Source: Roseovarius sp. MMSF_3350 (lineage in GTDB: Bacteria > Pseudomonadota > Alphaproteobacteria > Rhodobacterales > Rhodobacteraceae). From it: a stretch of DNA of 64,000 nucleotides. Shown here piece by piece: positions 45,751 to 57,041 of this stretch; position 1 is the first letter of the stretch, and the number at the start of each line of letters is the position of its first letter. The stretch spans positions 124,001-188,000 of the forward strand of contig NZ_JASHIZ010000004.1 of the NCBI RefSeq assembly GCF_030733425.1, in the 5' to 3' direction. Both the position numbers and the translations under genes were made by a program. The notes under the pieces were generated by a model. The model was not told the DNA's origin and ran no database searches. It saw only the letters and a list, made by a program, of their open reading frames with translations.

Positions 45751-46615
45751 GACACTGGCGCAGATGAACGCGGCGCTGGCACGGTTCGCCACGGAGCATG
45801 GCGTCGAGACGGGGCTGGCCTATCGCGCCGATTCCACCGACATCTTCATTTCTCCCTACAGCAAGTGCGGTACCACCTGGGTCAGCCAGATCGCCCACGG
45901 CCTGCGCTCGGGCGGCGACATGGATTTCGACGAGATTACCGACGTGGTGCCGTGGCTGGAACTGGCGCACGATATGGGCAGGGACGTTAACGCCTCGCAA
46001 CGCTACCGTCCGCGGCTCTTCAAGAGTCACCTGCCGTGGGGGGTGATTCCCGAGGGCGGGCGCTACATCGTGGTGCTGCGCGACCCGGTGGATGCGATGG
46101 TCTCGCTCTATCGGTTCTTCGACGGCTGGATGTTCGAGCGCGGCGCGATCTCTCTGGAGGATTTCGCGGAGTATTACCTGCACCGGATGGGGCGCGAGGA
46201 TTACTGGAGCCATGCGTCGTCCTGGTGGGACGTGCGCGACCGCGACGACGTGCTGCTGCTGGCCTATGAGCACATGAAGCGAGACTTGGTGAAGAGTGTC
46301 GCGCAAGTGGCGGATTTCATGGGAATATCCGATGAACGCAGGCGCGCCGTGGCGCAGGCGCAGGCGACGATGGATTTCATGAAGGCGCATGGCCGGCAGT
46401 TCGACGATCACCTTGTGCGGCAGGCCCGCGATGCGGCCTGTGGCCTGCCACCGGGCGGCGAAGCGAGCAAGGTGGACAGCGGGCAGGCCGGGGCCGGGCG
46501 GGCGCAGGTCAGCGATGCGATACGCGAGGCCTATGCCGGGAAATGGCGCGAGACGATGGGCGCGGCGCATGGTCTTGAGAGCTACGACGACCTGCAGACG
46601 GCGGTGAAGGGTTAA
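45737..46615 (+). CDS. Sulfotransferase
   Basis: 292 aa from ATG 45737. The PAPS 5'-phosphosulfate loop is SPYSKCGTTWVSQI at 39-52 and the 3'-phosphate loop is VVLRDPVDAMVSLYRFFDGW. The aryl/steroid-type sulfotransferase fold (Sulfotransfer_1) is clear. It transfers sulfate from PAPS to an unknown acceptor. It interrupts the usual yidD-yidC order and overlaps yidD by 14 bases, so it is cotranscribed with the rpmH operon. Confidence 0.85.
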   Translation: MKRPETLAQMNAALARFATEHGVETGLAYRADSTDIFISPYSKCGTTWVSQIAHGLRSGGDMDFDEITDVVPWLELAHDMGRDVNASQRYRPRLFKSHLPWGVIPEGGRYIVVLRDPVDAMVSLYRFFDGWMFERGAISLEDFAEYYLHRMGREDYWSHASSWWDVRDRDDVLLLAYEHMKRDLVKSVAQVADFMGISDERRRAVAQAQATMDFMKAHGRQFDDHLVRQARDAACGLPPGGEASKVDSGQAGAGRAQVSDAIREAYAGKWRETMGAAHGLESYDDLQTAVKG

Positions 46616-46682
46616 CGGGGCATTGAAGCACCGGGCGCGGAAACGGGGCGGTTAACCAACCCGATTCGGCAAAAATCGGCAT

Positions 46683-46715
46683 GTCGGTATCACGTCGGTA
46701 TTCGTGCGGTATTGC
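46683..46715. repeat. Three tandem 11-bp repeats
   Basis: GTCGGTATCAC, GTCGGTATTCG and TGCGGTATTGC follow one another with no gap. The core CGGTAT is shared by all three. The 11-bp period is about one helical turn. Function unknown. Confidence 0.5.
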
Positions 46716-46790
46716 GACGGTGCCCGGTTTCACGGTTCGGCGGATGACCAGGTCGTTCGGCGTAAACGCGTTTTAACCGCGGAGGTGGCA

Positions 46791-46811
46791 GGGTGGGTTT
46801 GAAACCCACCC
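46791..46811. repeat. Palindrome GGGTGGGTTT / AAACCCACCC, copy 1
   Basis: Ten-base arms separated by one base. A related element with arms GGTGGGT/ACCCACC and the same flank CTACGGG occurs at 49528-49551, so this is a small dispersed repeat of the genome. Both copies lie at gene ends. Confidence 0.6.
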
Positions 46812-46888
46812 TACGGGGCGCGGGCCGTAAACGCATCGCGGCGACGGGGTGGTCCCCGCCGCCGCGACCCGGTGAGTGGTGTCCCGTG

Positions 46889-48259
46889 TCAGCCCTTGGC
46901 GATGGGCGTGTCCTCGCGCGTGGGCACGTCAGGCTCCAGCCCCCAGCGCAGACCGTCGAGACCGGCGGCCATCTCGTCGTCGGTGTTGCGCAGGCCGATG
47001 GTCACCTTGAGGATCAGCGCGGTCACGAGGCCGGTCACCAGACCTGCGGCAAGGCAGACCACGATACCAATGAGCTGCATCACCAGGCTGATCTGGCCGT
47101 GCTGGAAGGCGTACTCCCCTTCCTCGAACCCGAAGTAGCCGCCGCGCGGCGTGCCGGCCTCGAGGATACCGACCATGATCAGGCCATAGCTGCCGGCGCC
47201 GAGAAAGAGCGGCAGCAGCTTGTGCTCGTCGAATTCGCGCTTCAGCGTGAATTCATAGACGATGTAGGAGATGACCGGCGCGCCCAGCGCGACCAGGAAC
47301 ATCTGGCCCGGCTGGTAGACGTCGAAGCCGCTGGCCCCCGCCACGTAGCCCGCCAGTGGTCCAAGCAGCAGGTAGGCGTATTTGCGGGTGGCATAGGCGA
47401 GGATCCCGCCGGTCACCGCGCCGCCAGCCCAGGACATGGCGTAGTTGTTCACGGCAAGGCCCACGCTGGTCTCGGCCATGGTGACGCTGACCGCCAGCGC
47501 CTCGGGGTCGAAGAAGAAGAGGCAGGAGACGATGACCATGGGCAGGCCCGCGAAGATGGTCAGCAGGCCCACCGCCGCCAGCCCGATGCTGGGCGCATGG
47601 TAGCCCGAGACAAGCGGGTGCGGCGCGAACATGCCGGGGCGCTTGCCCAACATGGGCACCAGCGCCAACGCCATGCCGGTGGGGAAGAGATAGACGAAGC
47701 CCACGCCGAAGAAGTCGTGGAAACCCGCGTTGGTGAGCGGGCCGACCGAGCCCCAGGTGTAGAAGCTGAGGATCGACGAGCCGATCGCGGCCACGACGCA
47801 GAGCACGTAATAGGCCGAGGCCCGGATCCGTTCCGACACCGCGAAATGGAACAGGATGTTCACGATCCCGGCAAAGACCGCGAGGAAGAACACGAATATC
47901 TGGAAGGTGTTCAGACCCGGGAACGTGGCCGGATCGGTGGTGGAGGCGTTGGCGTTCAGCATGCCGCCGAAGAGCCACCAGTCGCGCAAGCTGTCGCCCA
48001 TGGTGGCGCCTTCCATGATGTAGTACTGCGCCGCCCAGAAGCCGAAGCCGATGGCGAAATAGGTGGCGAAGCCGATGAAGAAGCCCATGACCTTTTCGAT
48101 GGTCGAATTGAACAGGCTTTTGCGCCGGGTGGTGCCGGCATCGATCATCAGCAAGCCGACGACGACGGTGATCGCGCCGACGGTGCCGGAAAGGTAGACG
48201 AGGTTCTGGACCAGGGAATTGAGCGTGACCTGGTCGGCCTGAATGGCTGCGAGATCCAT
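46889..48259 (-). CDS. Amt-family (ammonium transporter-like) membrane protein
   Basis: 456 aa from ATG 48259, with GGAGG eleven bases upstream; a start at 48337 would add 26 residues. About eleven TM helices with the Amt topology, including a Trp in FYTWG, a VPMLGKRPG loop and AVNNYAMSWAGGAVTGG. The first channel histidine (VVHINAG in canonical Amt) corresponds to FVYLFPTG, and the second (HGVGG) is also not recognisable. It may therefore conduct something else or use another mechanism. No GlnK gene is adjacent. Databases usually label such proteins ammonium transporters. Confidence 0.7.
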   Translation of the reverse strand: MDLAAIQADQVTLNSLVQNLVYLSGTVGAITVVVGLLMIDAGTTRRKSLFNSTIEKVMGFFIGFATYFAIGFGFWAAQYYIMEGATMGDSLRDWWLFGGMLNANASTTDPATFPGLNTFQIFVFFLAVFAGIVNILFHFAVSERIRASAYYVLCVVAAIGSSILSFYTWGSVGPLTNAGFHDFFGVGFVYLFPTGMALALVPMLGKRPGMFAPHPLVSGYHAPSIGLAAVGLLTIFAGLPMVIVSCLFFFDPEALAVSVTMAETSVGLAVNNYAMSWAGGAVTGGILAYATRKYAYLLLGPLAGYVAGASGFDVYQPGQMFLVALGAPVISYIVYEFTLKREFDEHKLLPLFLGAGSYGLIMVGILEAGTPRGGYFGFEEGEYAFQHGQISLVMQLIGIVVCLAAGLVTGLVTALILKVTIGLRNTDDEMAAGLDGLRWGLEPDVPTREDTPIAKG

Positions 48260-48496
48260 TTTGGGTGTGTCCTCCACTGTTGTTTGCGTTTCTGCGGCGG
48301 GGATGGCTGAATGAAGAGTGACCCAAAAATGAACCAAACATCATTTCGGCCTGCGCCTGTCTTTTTATTTTGATTAAGGATTGCGCAGAATCGGGCGCAA
48401 GTGAAGGAAATTCTGGCGAGACAGATTGAAATGAAGGAGATGTGCGCCGAAATGAGCGCCAGAAGTGGACCAATAGTGGACCTGCGCCAATTGCGC
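48260..48496. other. Intergenic region between Amt-like and agmatinase-like genes
   Basis: 237 bases, AT-richer around 48360-48385. The Amt-like gene promoter must lie here on the minus strand. I see no hairpin with U-tract and no convincing -35/-10 pair. Confidence 0.3.
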
Positions 48497-49450
48497 TCAG
48501 GCGAGGGCGTGGAAGATGAAGCCCAGAAGGTTCAGAAGCACCTGCGCCGCAAGGATCGAGGTGGAGCCGGTGGGGTCGTAATCCGGGGCGACCTCGACAA
48601 GGTCGATGCCCACGACCTCGTGTCTTCGCGCGACCTGCTGCAGGATCTCCAGCACGTCGTAATACAGAAACCCGCCGTGGCTGGGCGTGCCGGTGCCGGG
48701 CGCAATGGAGGGGCAGAATGCGTCGATGTCGATGGTAATGTAGATGCGGGCCCCGTCGGGAATGCGGTCGGCCGTCGCCTGCGGCCCCAGCTTCCGGACC
48801 TGCCGGACCGACAGGATGTCCGAGCCGCGCGCACGGGCATCGTCATAGCCTTCCTTGGCCGTCGAGCTGACGTTGCGGATGCCAAGCTGGGTGAGCCCGG
48901 TGACGTAGGGTTTCTCGGCGGCGCGGCGCATCGGGTTGCCGTGGCCGTAGCGCACGCCGTGGCGTTCGTCGACGAAATCCAGATGGGCGTCGATCTGCAG
49001 GATGTGAATGTCGCCCTGGTCGTCATAGGCGTTGACGCAGGGGATGTTGATGGAATGGTCGCCGCCGATGGTGACGGGCAGGGCGCCGGCGGCGAGGATG
49101 GCGCGGACGCCCGTTTCGATATTGGCGTGGGATTTCAGGGTGTCGGTATGGACGATGTCGGCATCTCCGATATCGACGATACTGACCGAACCGGGCAGGT
49201 AGGTGGCGTCGTCTTCGTGATCGTAGGCGCCGGCGTGACCGAAGGAGAAGAGCGTCGAAGCCTCGCGCACGCCGCGGGGGCCGAAGCGCGCGCCGGAGCG
49301 CCACTGGGTGCCGGCATCGAAGGGCGCGCCGAGAATTGCGACGTCGGCGTCGATCCGGCTCCAGTCGTTGACATAGGGGCGTTTGCCGAAGGTGGAGATG
49401 CCGACGAAGGGCAGGTCGAGCCGGCCGCTCTCGTATCCGTGTTTGCTCAT
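48497..49450 (-). CDS. Agmatinase/ureohydrolase family protein
   Basis: 317 aa from ATG 49450 with AAGGA upstream. Mn-binding motifs are GGDHSI, QIDAHLDFVDE and TIDIDAFCPSIAPGTGTPSHGG, the arginase/agmatinase signature. It hydrolyses a guanidino group to urea; agmatine, guanidinobutyrate or another guanidine are possible. The CLD of enteric SpeB is AFC here, though the metal aspartates (DID) are kept. It lies upstream of the Amt-like gene on the same strand, which would fit urea or ammonium release and uptake, but the gap is large. Confidence 0.85.
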   Translation of the reverse strand: MSKHGYESGRLDLPFVGISTFGKRPYVNDWSRIDADVAILGAPFDAGTQWRSGARFGPRGVREASTLFSFGHAGAYDHEDDATYLPGSVSIVDIGDADIVHTDTLKSHANIETGVRAILAAGALPVTIGGDHSINIPCVNAYDDQGDIHILQIDAHLDFVDERHGVRYGHGNPMRRAAEKPYVTGLTQLGIRNVSSTAKEGYDDARARGSDILSVRQVRKLGPQATADRIPDGARIYITIDIDAFCPSIAPGTGTPSHGGFLYYDVLEILQQVARRHEVVGIDLVEVAPDYDPTGSTSILAAQVLLNLLGFIFHALA

Positions 49451-49527
49451 GGGCGTGTCCTTTGGTTGCGCAAACGCTAGCGTGGGGCGGGACGCGATGG
49501 CAAGAGGAGCGACGGGGGATGGCGGAT

Positions 49528-49551
49528 GGTGGGTTGTCACCCACCCTACGG
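49528..49551. repeat. Palindrome GGTGGGT / ACCCACC, copy 2
   Basis: The 7-base arms (49528-49534 and 49539-49545) with a 4-base loop are followed by CTACGGG, identical to the flank of the copy at 46791. It sits between the divergent agmatinase-like gene and guaB. It probably belongs to a dispersed small repeat family of this genome. Confidence 0.55.
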
Positions 49552-49648
49552 GCATGGCGGGCGTCATCACGGGACGGGCCGCGCGCCCCGGTCACCTGCG
49601 CGCACCCCGTCAATCGGCCCTTTCCATTCCTGCCGACCCGTGCAATAG

Positions 49649-51133
<1,485 letters not shown>

Positions 51134-51178
51134 ACCGCGCATAATCAAGGTTCTGCACGGCGTTCTTGAGGTAAGGCC

Positions 51179-52342
51179 ATGACCCCGGCGGCACGGGTGC
51201 AGGCCGCGATCGAGGTGCTGGATGCGATGGCCGGCGGACAAGCGGCGGAGCAGGCGCTGACCCGCTGGGCGCGGGGCGCACGCTATGCCGGGTCCAAGGA
51301 CCGGGCGGCGGTGCGCGACCATGTATTTTCCGTGCTGCGCCGCAGGCGATCCTGCGCCGCGCTTGGCGGCGGCGAGACTGGCCGAGCGCTGATGTTGGGG
51401 CACGTGCGGGACGAGGGCCGCGACCCCGAGACGACCTTTACCGGGGAGGGCCATGCGCCCGCGCCCCTGACGGCGGAGGAGCGCTCGGCCGGCAGGCCCC
51501 CGGCGCCGGATGAGGCGCGGGACCTGCCGGACTGGCTTTGGTCGCGGTTCGAGGCGGATCTCGGGGCTGAGGCTACCGCCGCGGCCGCGGCCCTGCGGCA
51601 TCGGGCGCCGGTCTTCCTGCGCCACAACCCGCGCCTCAAGACCATCCCGGATGTGCTTGAAATGTTGTCGAAAGACGGGATCTCGGCTGAGCCTATGCCA
51701 GAGATCGACGGAGCGCTTCATGTCACGGAGGGTTCCCGACGCGTTGCTCAAGCAGAGGCATTCCGCGGGGGCCATGTGGAATTGCAGGATGCCAGCAGCC
51801 AGGCGGCCATGGCGGCCGTGCCGGTGCCCCCAGGCGCGCGGGTGCTGGATTTCTGCGCCGGCGGCGGCGGCAAGGTTCTGGCGCTGGCCGCGCGGCACGA
51901 GGGCACGTGGTTCGCCCATGACGCCGCGCCCGAGCGGATGCGCGACCTGCCTGCCCGGGCCGCGCGGGCGGGCGTGACGGTGACGTCCCTTGCGCCGGAG
52001 GCCGTGGCCGGGGCGGCGCCCTTCGACATCGTGCTGTGCGACGTGCCCTGTTCGGGCAGCGGCACCTGGCGGCGCACGCCAGAGGCCAAATGGGCCCTGA
52101 CGCCCGATCGGCTGGAGGCGCTTTGCGCCACGCAGCGCGACATTCTGGAACACGCGCAAGGGCTCGTGCGGCCCGGCGGCCTCCTAGTCTATACCACCTG
52201 TTCGGTCCTGTCCGTGGAGAACGAGGCGCAGGTGGCCGCGTTCGAGGCCGCGCATCCGGGGTGGAGGCGGGAAGGCTCGCGGCGCTGGCTGATCTCGGAC
52301 AGGGGCGACGGCTTCTATCTCGCCACGCTGCGCAGACCCTGA
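51179..52342 (+). CDS. RsmB/RsmF-type rRNA (cytosine-5) methyltransferase
   Basis: 387 aa; AGGTAAGG precedes the ATG. The N-terminal NusB-like helical region (AAIEVLDAMAGGQAAEQALTRWARG) is followed by the SAM-binding fold (GARVLDFCAGGGGK) and two catalytic cysteines, C291 in DVPCSGSGTWRR and C341 in YTTCSVL. It methylates C5 of a cytosine, probably in 16S rRNA. Shorter than enteric RsmB, as in alphaproteobacteria. Confidence 0.88.
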   Translation: MTPAARVQAAIEVLDAMAGGQAAEQALTRWARGARYAGSKDRAAVRDHVFSVLRRRRSCAALGGGETGRALMLGHVRDEGRDPETTFTGEGHAPAPLTAEERSAGRPPAPDEARDLPDWLWSRFEADLGAEATAAAAALRHRAPVFLRHNPRLKTIPDVLEMLSKDGISAEPMPEIDGALHVTEGSRRVAQAEAFRGGHVELQDASSQAAMAAVPVPPGARVLDFCAGGGGKVLALAARHEGTWFAHDAAPERMRDLPARAARAGVTVTSLAPEAVAGAAPFDIVLCDVPCSGSGTWRRTPEAKWALTPDRLEALCATQRDILEHAQGLVRPGGLLVYTTCSVLSVENEAQVAAFEAAHPGWRREGSRRWLISDRGDGFYLATLRRP

Positions 52343-52394
52343 AACACGACGCCTGTGCGGGCACAACAACCTAGACGTGTTCGCCCCTTCAGCG

Positions 52395-52409
52395 TTAATC
52401 TAACTTTAA
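52395..52409 (+). promoter_or_regulatory. CtrA-type box upstream of cckA
   Basis: TTAA (52395-52398) and TTAA (52406-52409) with a 7-bp spacer match the CtrA consensus TTAA-N7-TTAA. They lie 52 bases before the chosen cckA start. CtrA is activated through CckA and ChpT, so this could be a feedback site. Confidence 0.6.
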
Positions 52410-52460
52410 GGCCTGCCGCCTAAGACAGCGGCCAGTATTTTGTTTTTGGGGAGTTGCCGG

Positions 52461-54752
52461 TTGGCATTCACTACCGGAACCGTATTGCCGCTGCGTGACG
52501 CCGCGGCCCGGATCAGGCCGCGTTCCAGGGCGGTACTGGCGGCCGCCATCCTGTTCGGCGTGGCGGCCGTGTTCGTGCCCGACCCGACGCTTCGGCTCGC
52601 GGGCGTCTTCACCTCGGCGATCCTGCTGATGTCGGCGCTGTGGATCGGCATCGTGAACGCGGCGGAAGGGCGGTTTCGCAAATCCGTGGTCGACGCGGCG
52701 GCGGATTTCCTGGCCGAGGATGCGACACCCACCCTCCTGACCGGCCGCGACGGGGATATCCAGTACGCCAACCGCGCCGCGATGACGGCCTTTTCCGCCG
52801 ATGAGGCGACGACGCTCGCCGGGGCGCTGAATCACGCGATCGCGAATCCCGGCCCGATTCTCTATCGTCTGGAAAGCCGGGCCCAGTTGCGCGGCTCGGC
52901 GCAGGAGGACGTGGTGACAAGGGCCGGGCACCTGCGCATCGGCGTGCACCGCGCCGCCGCCGACCGCTATGTCTGGCGTATCGAGAAATCCGCCGACCGC
53001 CCCGCGCGCGAGGCCGACCCGGTACCGCTGCCGATGCTGACGGCGGGGCGGGGTGGGGCGGTCCTGTTCATGAACACCGCCGCGCGGCAACTGGTGGGCG
53101 AGCGCGTGCGCACCCTCGACCGCATCTTTCCGAAGATGCCGCTGCGGTCGGGCCAGATCAACGACATTACCACGGCCGAGGGGCTGACCGCCTGTCTCGT
53201 CGTCGAACTCGAGGGCGTGTCCGGACGGCGCGAGATCTTTCTGCTGCCCGGTGTCGCGCCCACCGAACGTCAGCCCGACGGCTGGGCATTCTTCGACGAA
53301 CTGCCGGTTCCGCTGCTGAAACTGGCGCGCTCGGGCGAGGTGCAGATCTCGAACCGCCCGGCGCGGGACCTGCTGGGGGTCGAGGGTTGTTGCGGCAAGA
53401 CGCTGTCGGACTTGATGGAGGGGCTTGGCCGGTCGATCCCCGACTGGCTGGAGGACGCGGCCCAGGGGCGCGGCGGGGTGCATTCGGAGTTTCTGCGGGT
53501 CAGGAGCGACGACCGCGAGACTTTCGTCCAGGTCACGCTCAACCGCGCGACGGAGGCGGGCGAGACGGTGCTGAGCGACGCGACCAAGCTGAAATCACTG
53601 GAAGAACAGTTCGCGCAGAGCCAGAAGATGCAGGCGATCGGCCAGCTGGCCGGCGGTGTGGCGCATGATTTCAACAACCTGCTGACGGCGATCGCGGGGC
53701 ATTGCGACCTGCTGCTGCTGCGCCACGACCAGGGCGACCCCGATTACGGCGACCTCATCCAGATCAACCAGAACGCCAACCGCGCCGCGGCGCTGGTCAG
53801 CCAGCTTCTGGCCTATTCGCGCAAGCAGACCCTGCGCCCCGAGGTGATGGACCTGCGCGACATGCTGTCGGATCTGACACATCTGTTGAACCGGCTGGTG
53901 GGCGAGCGGGTGATCCTGTCGCTCAGCCACGACCCGACCCTGTGGTCGATCCGCGCCGACAAGCGGCAGTTGGAACAGGTGCTGATGAACCTGGTGGTCA
54001 ACGCCCGCGACGCGATGCCCGAAGGCGGCGATATCCGCATCGCCACCGAGAACGTCACCTTCCGCGAGCCCCTGCGCCGCGACCGGGCCGTGGTGGCGCC
54101 GGGCCGTTATGTGCGCGTGACCGTCAGTGACGAGGGGGTGGGTATCGCCCCGGACAAGATCCAGAAGGTTTTCGAGCCGTTCTTCACAACCAAGCGGACG
54201 GGAGAGGGCACCGGTCTCGGCCTGTCGACGGCCTACGGGATCGTCAAGCAGACCGGCGGCTTCATCTTTGCCGACAGCGCGCCGGAAGAGGGCACAACCT
54301 TCCAGGTATTGCTGCCCGCGCATGAAAGCCTTGAGACGCAGGCAACCGAGGCGGCCGCGCCGGCGCACCTTCCCGCCAAGACGGATGGCGTGGTATTGCT
54401 GGTCGAGGACGAGGCACCGGTCCGGGCCTTTGCCAGCCGGGCGTTGGAATTGCGCGGCCTGACGGTGCTGGAAGCCGATTCGGCCGAAGCCGCGCTGGAA
54501 CTGCTGGAGGACCCGACGCTGGAGGTGGATGTCTTTGTATCCGACGTGGTGATGCCGGGGATCGACGGGCCGACCTGGGTGTTGCAGGCACTGGCCGACC
54601 GTCCGGAAACCCGCGTCGTGTTCATGTCGGGCTACGCCGAGGAGGCCTTTGGCGAGGTTCAGTCGCGCATCCCCGACTCGGGCTTCCTGCCCAAGCCGTT
54701 CTCCTTGACGGAACTGACAGAGATGGTGCAGCACAAGCTGAACCAGGGCTGA
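52461..54752 (+). CDS. cckA: Hybrid sensor kinase CckA
   Basis: 763 aa from TTG 52461, with GGGGAG seven bases upstream; a TTG at 52440 would add seven residues without a site. Two N-terminal TM segments ([35 protein letters not shown]) precede PAS-like domains. The kinase core has H402 in [30 protein letters not shown] and [11 protein letters not shown]. The C-terminal receiver has D695 ([12 protein letters not shown]). It autophosphorylates and passes phosphate to ChpT and then CtrA/CpdR. A CtrA-like box lies upstream. Convergent with the sulfotransferase. Confidence 0.92.
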   Translation: MAFTTGTVLPLRDAAARIRPRSRAVLAAAILFGVAAVFVPDPTLRLAGVFTSAILLMSALWIGIVNAAEGRFRKSVVDAAADFLAEDATPTLLTGRDGDIQYANRAAMTAFSADEATTLAGALNHAIANPGPILYRLESRAQLRGSAQEDVVTRAGHLRIGVHRAAADRYVWRIEKSADRPAREADPVPLPMLTAGRGGAVLFMNTAARQLVGERVRTLDRIFPKMPLRSGQINDITTAEGLTACLVVELEGVSGRREIFLLPGVAPTERQPDGWAFFDELPVPLLKLARSGEVQISNRPARDLLGVEGCCGKTLSDLMEGLGRSIPDWLEDAAQGRGGVHSEFLRVRSDDRETFVQVTLNRATEAGETVLSDATKLKSLEEQFAQSQKMQAIGQLAGGVAHDFNNLLTAIAGHCDLLLLRHDQGDPDYGDLIQINQNANRAAALVSQLLAYSRKQTLRPEVMDLRDMLSDLTHLLNRLVGERVILSLSHDPTLWSIRADKRQLEQVLMNLVVNARDAMPEGGDIRIATENVTFREPLRRDRAVVAPGRYVRVTVSDEGVGIAPDKIQKVFEPFFTTKRTGEGTGLGLSTAYGIVKQTGGFIFADSAPEEGTTFQVLLPAHESLETQATEAAAPAHLPAKTDGVVLLVEDEAPVRAFASRALELRGLTVLEADSAEAALELLEDPTLEVDVFVSDVVMPGIDGPTWVLQALADRPETRVVFMSGYAEEAFGEVQSRIPDSGFLPKPFSLTELTEMVQHKLNQG

Positions 54753-54842
54753 GGGGGCCCGGCGCCGCCTGTCCTTACGTACCGCGATTTTCCGTCACCG
54801 GACCGATCTCGGGATATGGCGCGACCTCATCCGATGTTCGCG

Positions 54843-54887
54843 CTCGAAAATGCACATTTTCGAGAGCATTTCCGGCGCCGGAAATGC
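54843..54887. terminator. Two adjacent perfect palindromes between cckA and sulfotransferase
   Basis: First: arms CTCGAAAATG (54843-54852) and CATTTTCGAG (54855-54864), loop CA. Second, one base later: arms GCATTTCCGG (54866-54875) and CCGGAAATGC (54878-54887), loop CG. They lie between the convergent ends of cckA (54752) and the sulfotransferase (54910). They likely act as a bidirectional terminator pair; a different protein-binding role is possible. Confidence 0.5.
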
Positions 54888-54909
54888 GCCCATTGGCCCG
54901 CGACCCGAC

Positions 54910-55554
54910 TCAATGATGCGGCGGCAGGACCCCGTTGGCCAGAGGCGTGAAGGCGCCGTCCTGGGCGATCCCGTCGTAAAGCCGGTACTCGACGGCGAAC
55001 TTGCGACGATAGCGTTGCTCGACATCCGGATCGAGCGACAGCGCCATGGCGGGCGAGCTGTTCATCCGCCGGGTCTCGATCTCGATCTCGAGACGGTTGG
55101 CCAAAAATCGGCGAAGGCCGTCCTGGTCCTCGTAGCGAAAGAGATGGGTGACGGCGGTGCCGTTGTTCTGCGGCTCGAGAAATTTCGTCTGCGAGCCCAC
55201 CTGCGCGAAGGCGGCGCGCTTGCCCTTCATGTACTCGGTCACGAATTCGTCGAAGCTGATCCCGTGGGTGGAGTTGCGGGCCTGTTCCTGCCCTGGCCGC
55301 TGACGATAGCGATACCACGAGCCCAGCCAGTCGATCGGCTCGCGCATGACCGCCAGAATGTCGAATCCTTCGCCCATGAATTTCTCGATCGCGGGTCGGA
55401 AGAACCGGTTGTAGCGAAAGACAGGCGCGTGTTTCAGCTCGGGCGGCTGGCGTACGACCAAGGCCGCGCGGGGCGCAAGCGCGGCCTCGTAGGCCGTGGT
55501 GCCGGTTTTGGGAACCGACAGGAATACGAGCTTTTCGTTTGAAAACACCAACAT
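54910..55554 (-). CDS. Sulfotransferase family protein
   Basis: 214 aa from ATG 55554 (MLVFSNEKLVFLSVPKTGTT), the natural family start; the longer upstream frame is not supported. The P-loop for PAPS is SVPKTGTTAYEAAL (13-26), followed by ILAVMREPIDWLGSWYRYRQ, the 3'-phosphate region. The C-terminal half is charged (EQRYRRKFAVEYRLYD). Substrate unknown. It reads toward cckA with palindromic DNA between. The recA control region lies upstream on the other strand. Confidence 0.8.
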   Translation of the reverse strand: MLVFSNEKLVFLSVPKTGTTAYEAALAPRAALVVRQPPELKHAPVFRYNRFFRPAIEKFMGEGFDILAVMREPIDWLGSWYRYRQRPGQEQARNSTHGISFDEFVTEYMKGKRAAFAQVGSQTKFLEPQNNGTAVTHLFRYEDQDGLRRFLANRLEIEIETRRMNSSPAMALSLDPDVEQRYRRKFAVEYRLYDGIAQDGAFTPLANGVLPPHH

Positions 55555-55667
55555 GCAAGATTTCGCCCGTTTGCCTGCCCCCGGTAACCCCTCTTTAACC
55601 CATCGGTGCCACCATCGGAAAGGAACAAATTGATTGAAATGTTCTCCTTTTGTCTCCATAACTCGGA

Positions 55668-55682
55668 GAACAAGAGGTGAAC
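55668..55682 (+). promoter_or_regulatory. SOS box (LexA site) upstream of recA
   Basis: GAACAAGAGGTGAAC fits the alphaproteobacterial GAAC-N7-GAAC/GTTC-N7-GTTC SOS consensus. It lies about 76 bases before the recA ATG. Binding by LexA is known from the family; this copy is inferred from the sequence. Confidence 0.75.
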
Positions 55683-55757
55683 GAAAGCAGCGGACAGGCA
55701 TTGGGAAGTCAGCGATAGACGCCCTGTCTGGCGTGTGAAATAAGGGAAACCACAGGT

Positions 55758-56837
<1,080 letters not shown>

Positions 56838-56900
56838 CGAAACGGAGATGGCCAACTCCCGAAAGGGCCCGCACCGCCGACGGGTGGTGGAGAATATTCC

Positions 56901-56940
56901 GGGGAAGGGCCATCCGACGGGGTGCCCTTTCCTCTTTTTT
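56901..56940 (+). terminator. Terminator after recA
   Basis: AAGGGC (56905-56910) pairs with GCCCTT (56924-56929), 13-nt loop, followed by TCCTCTTTTTT. It lies about 65 bases after the recA stop. Confidence 0.6.
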
Positions 56941-57041
56941 GGGCGCACACGCGACCGTTGAACCATCGTCCTTCTGTGGACAGTCAAATGGCTTGGCGTT
57001 ACACGGGTTCGACGCAACTTTTGCCTTCGGACCAGACCCTC

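Larger units (their letters stand above)
46616..46888. other. Convergent intergenic region with iterons and a palindrome
   Basis: It lies between the sulfotransferase and the convergent Amt-like gene. It contains three tandem 11-bp units related to GTCGGTATCAC (46683-46715) and a strong palindrome, arms GGGTGGGTTT/AAACCCACCC (46791-46811), whose right half continues CTACGGGG. No coding frame is supported. The palindrome can serve as a bidirectional terminator, although the U-tract is missing. Confidence 0.55.

Noticed and set aside
46793-48310. A 505-codon plus-strand frame across the Amt-like gene
   Set aside because: Shadow of the membrane protein on the other strand, and it has no membrane segments or family motifs.
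55640-55657. A possible second SOS box (GTTCTCCTTTTGTCTC) next to the recA one
   Set aside because: Only the first half-site matches GTTC; the second reads GTCT, so it is not called a second LexA site.
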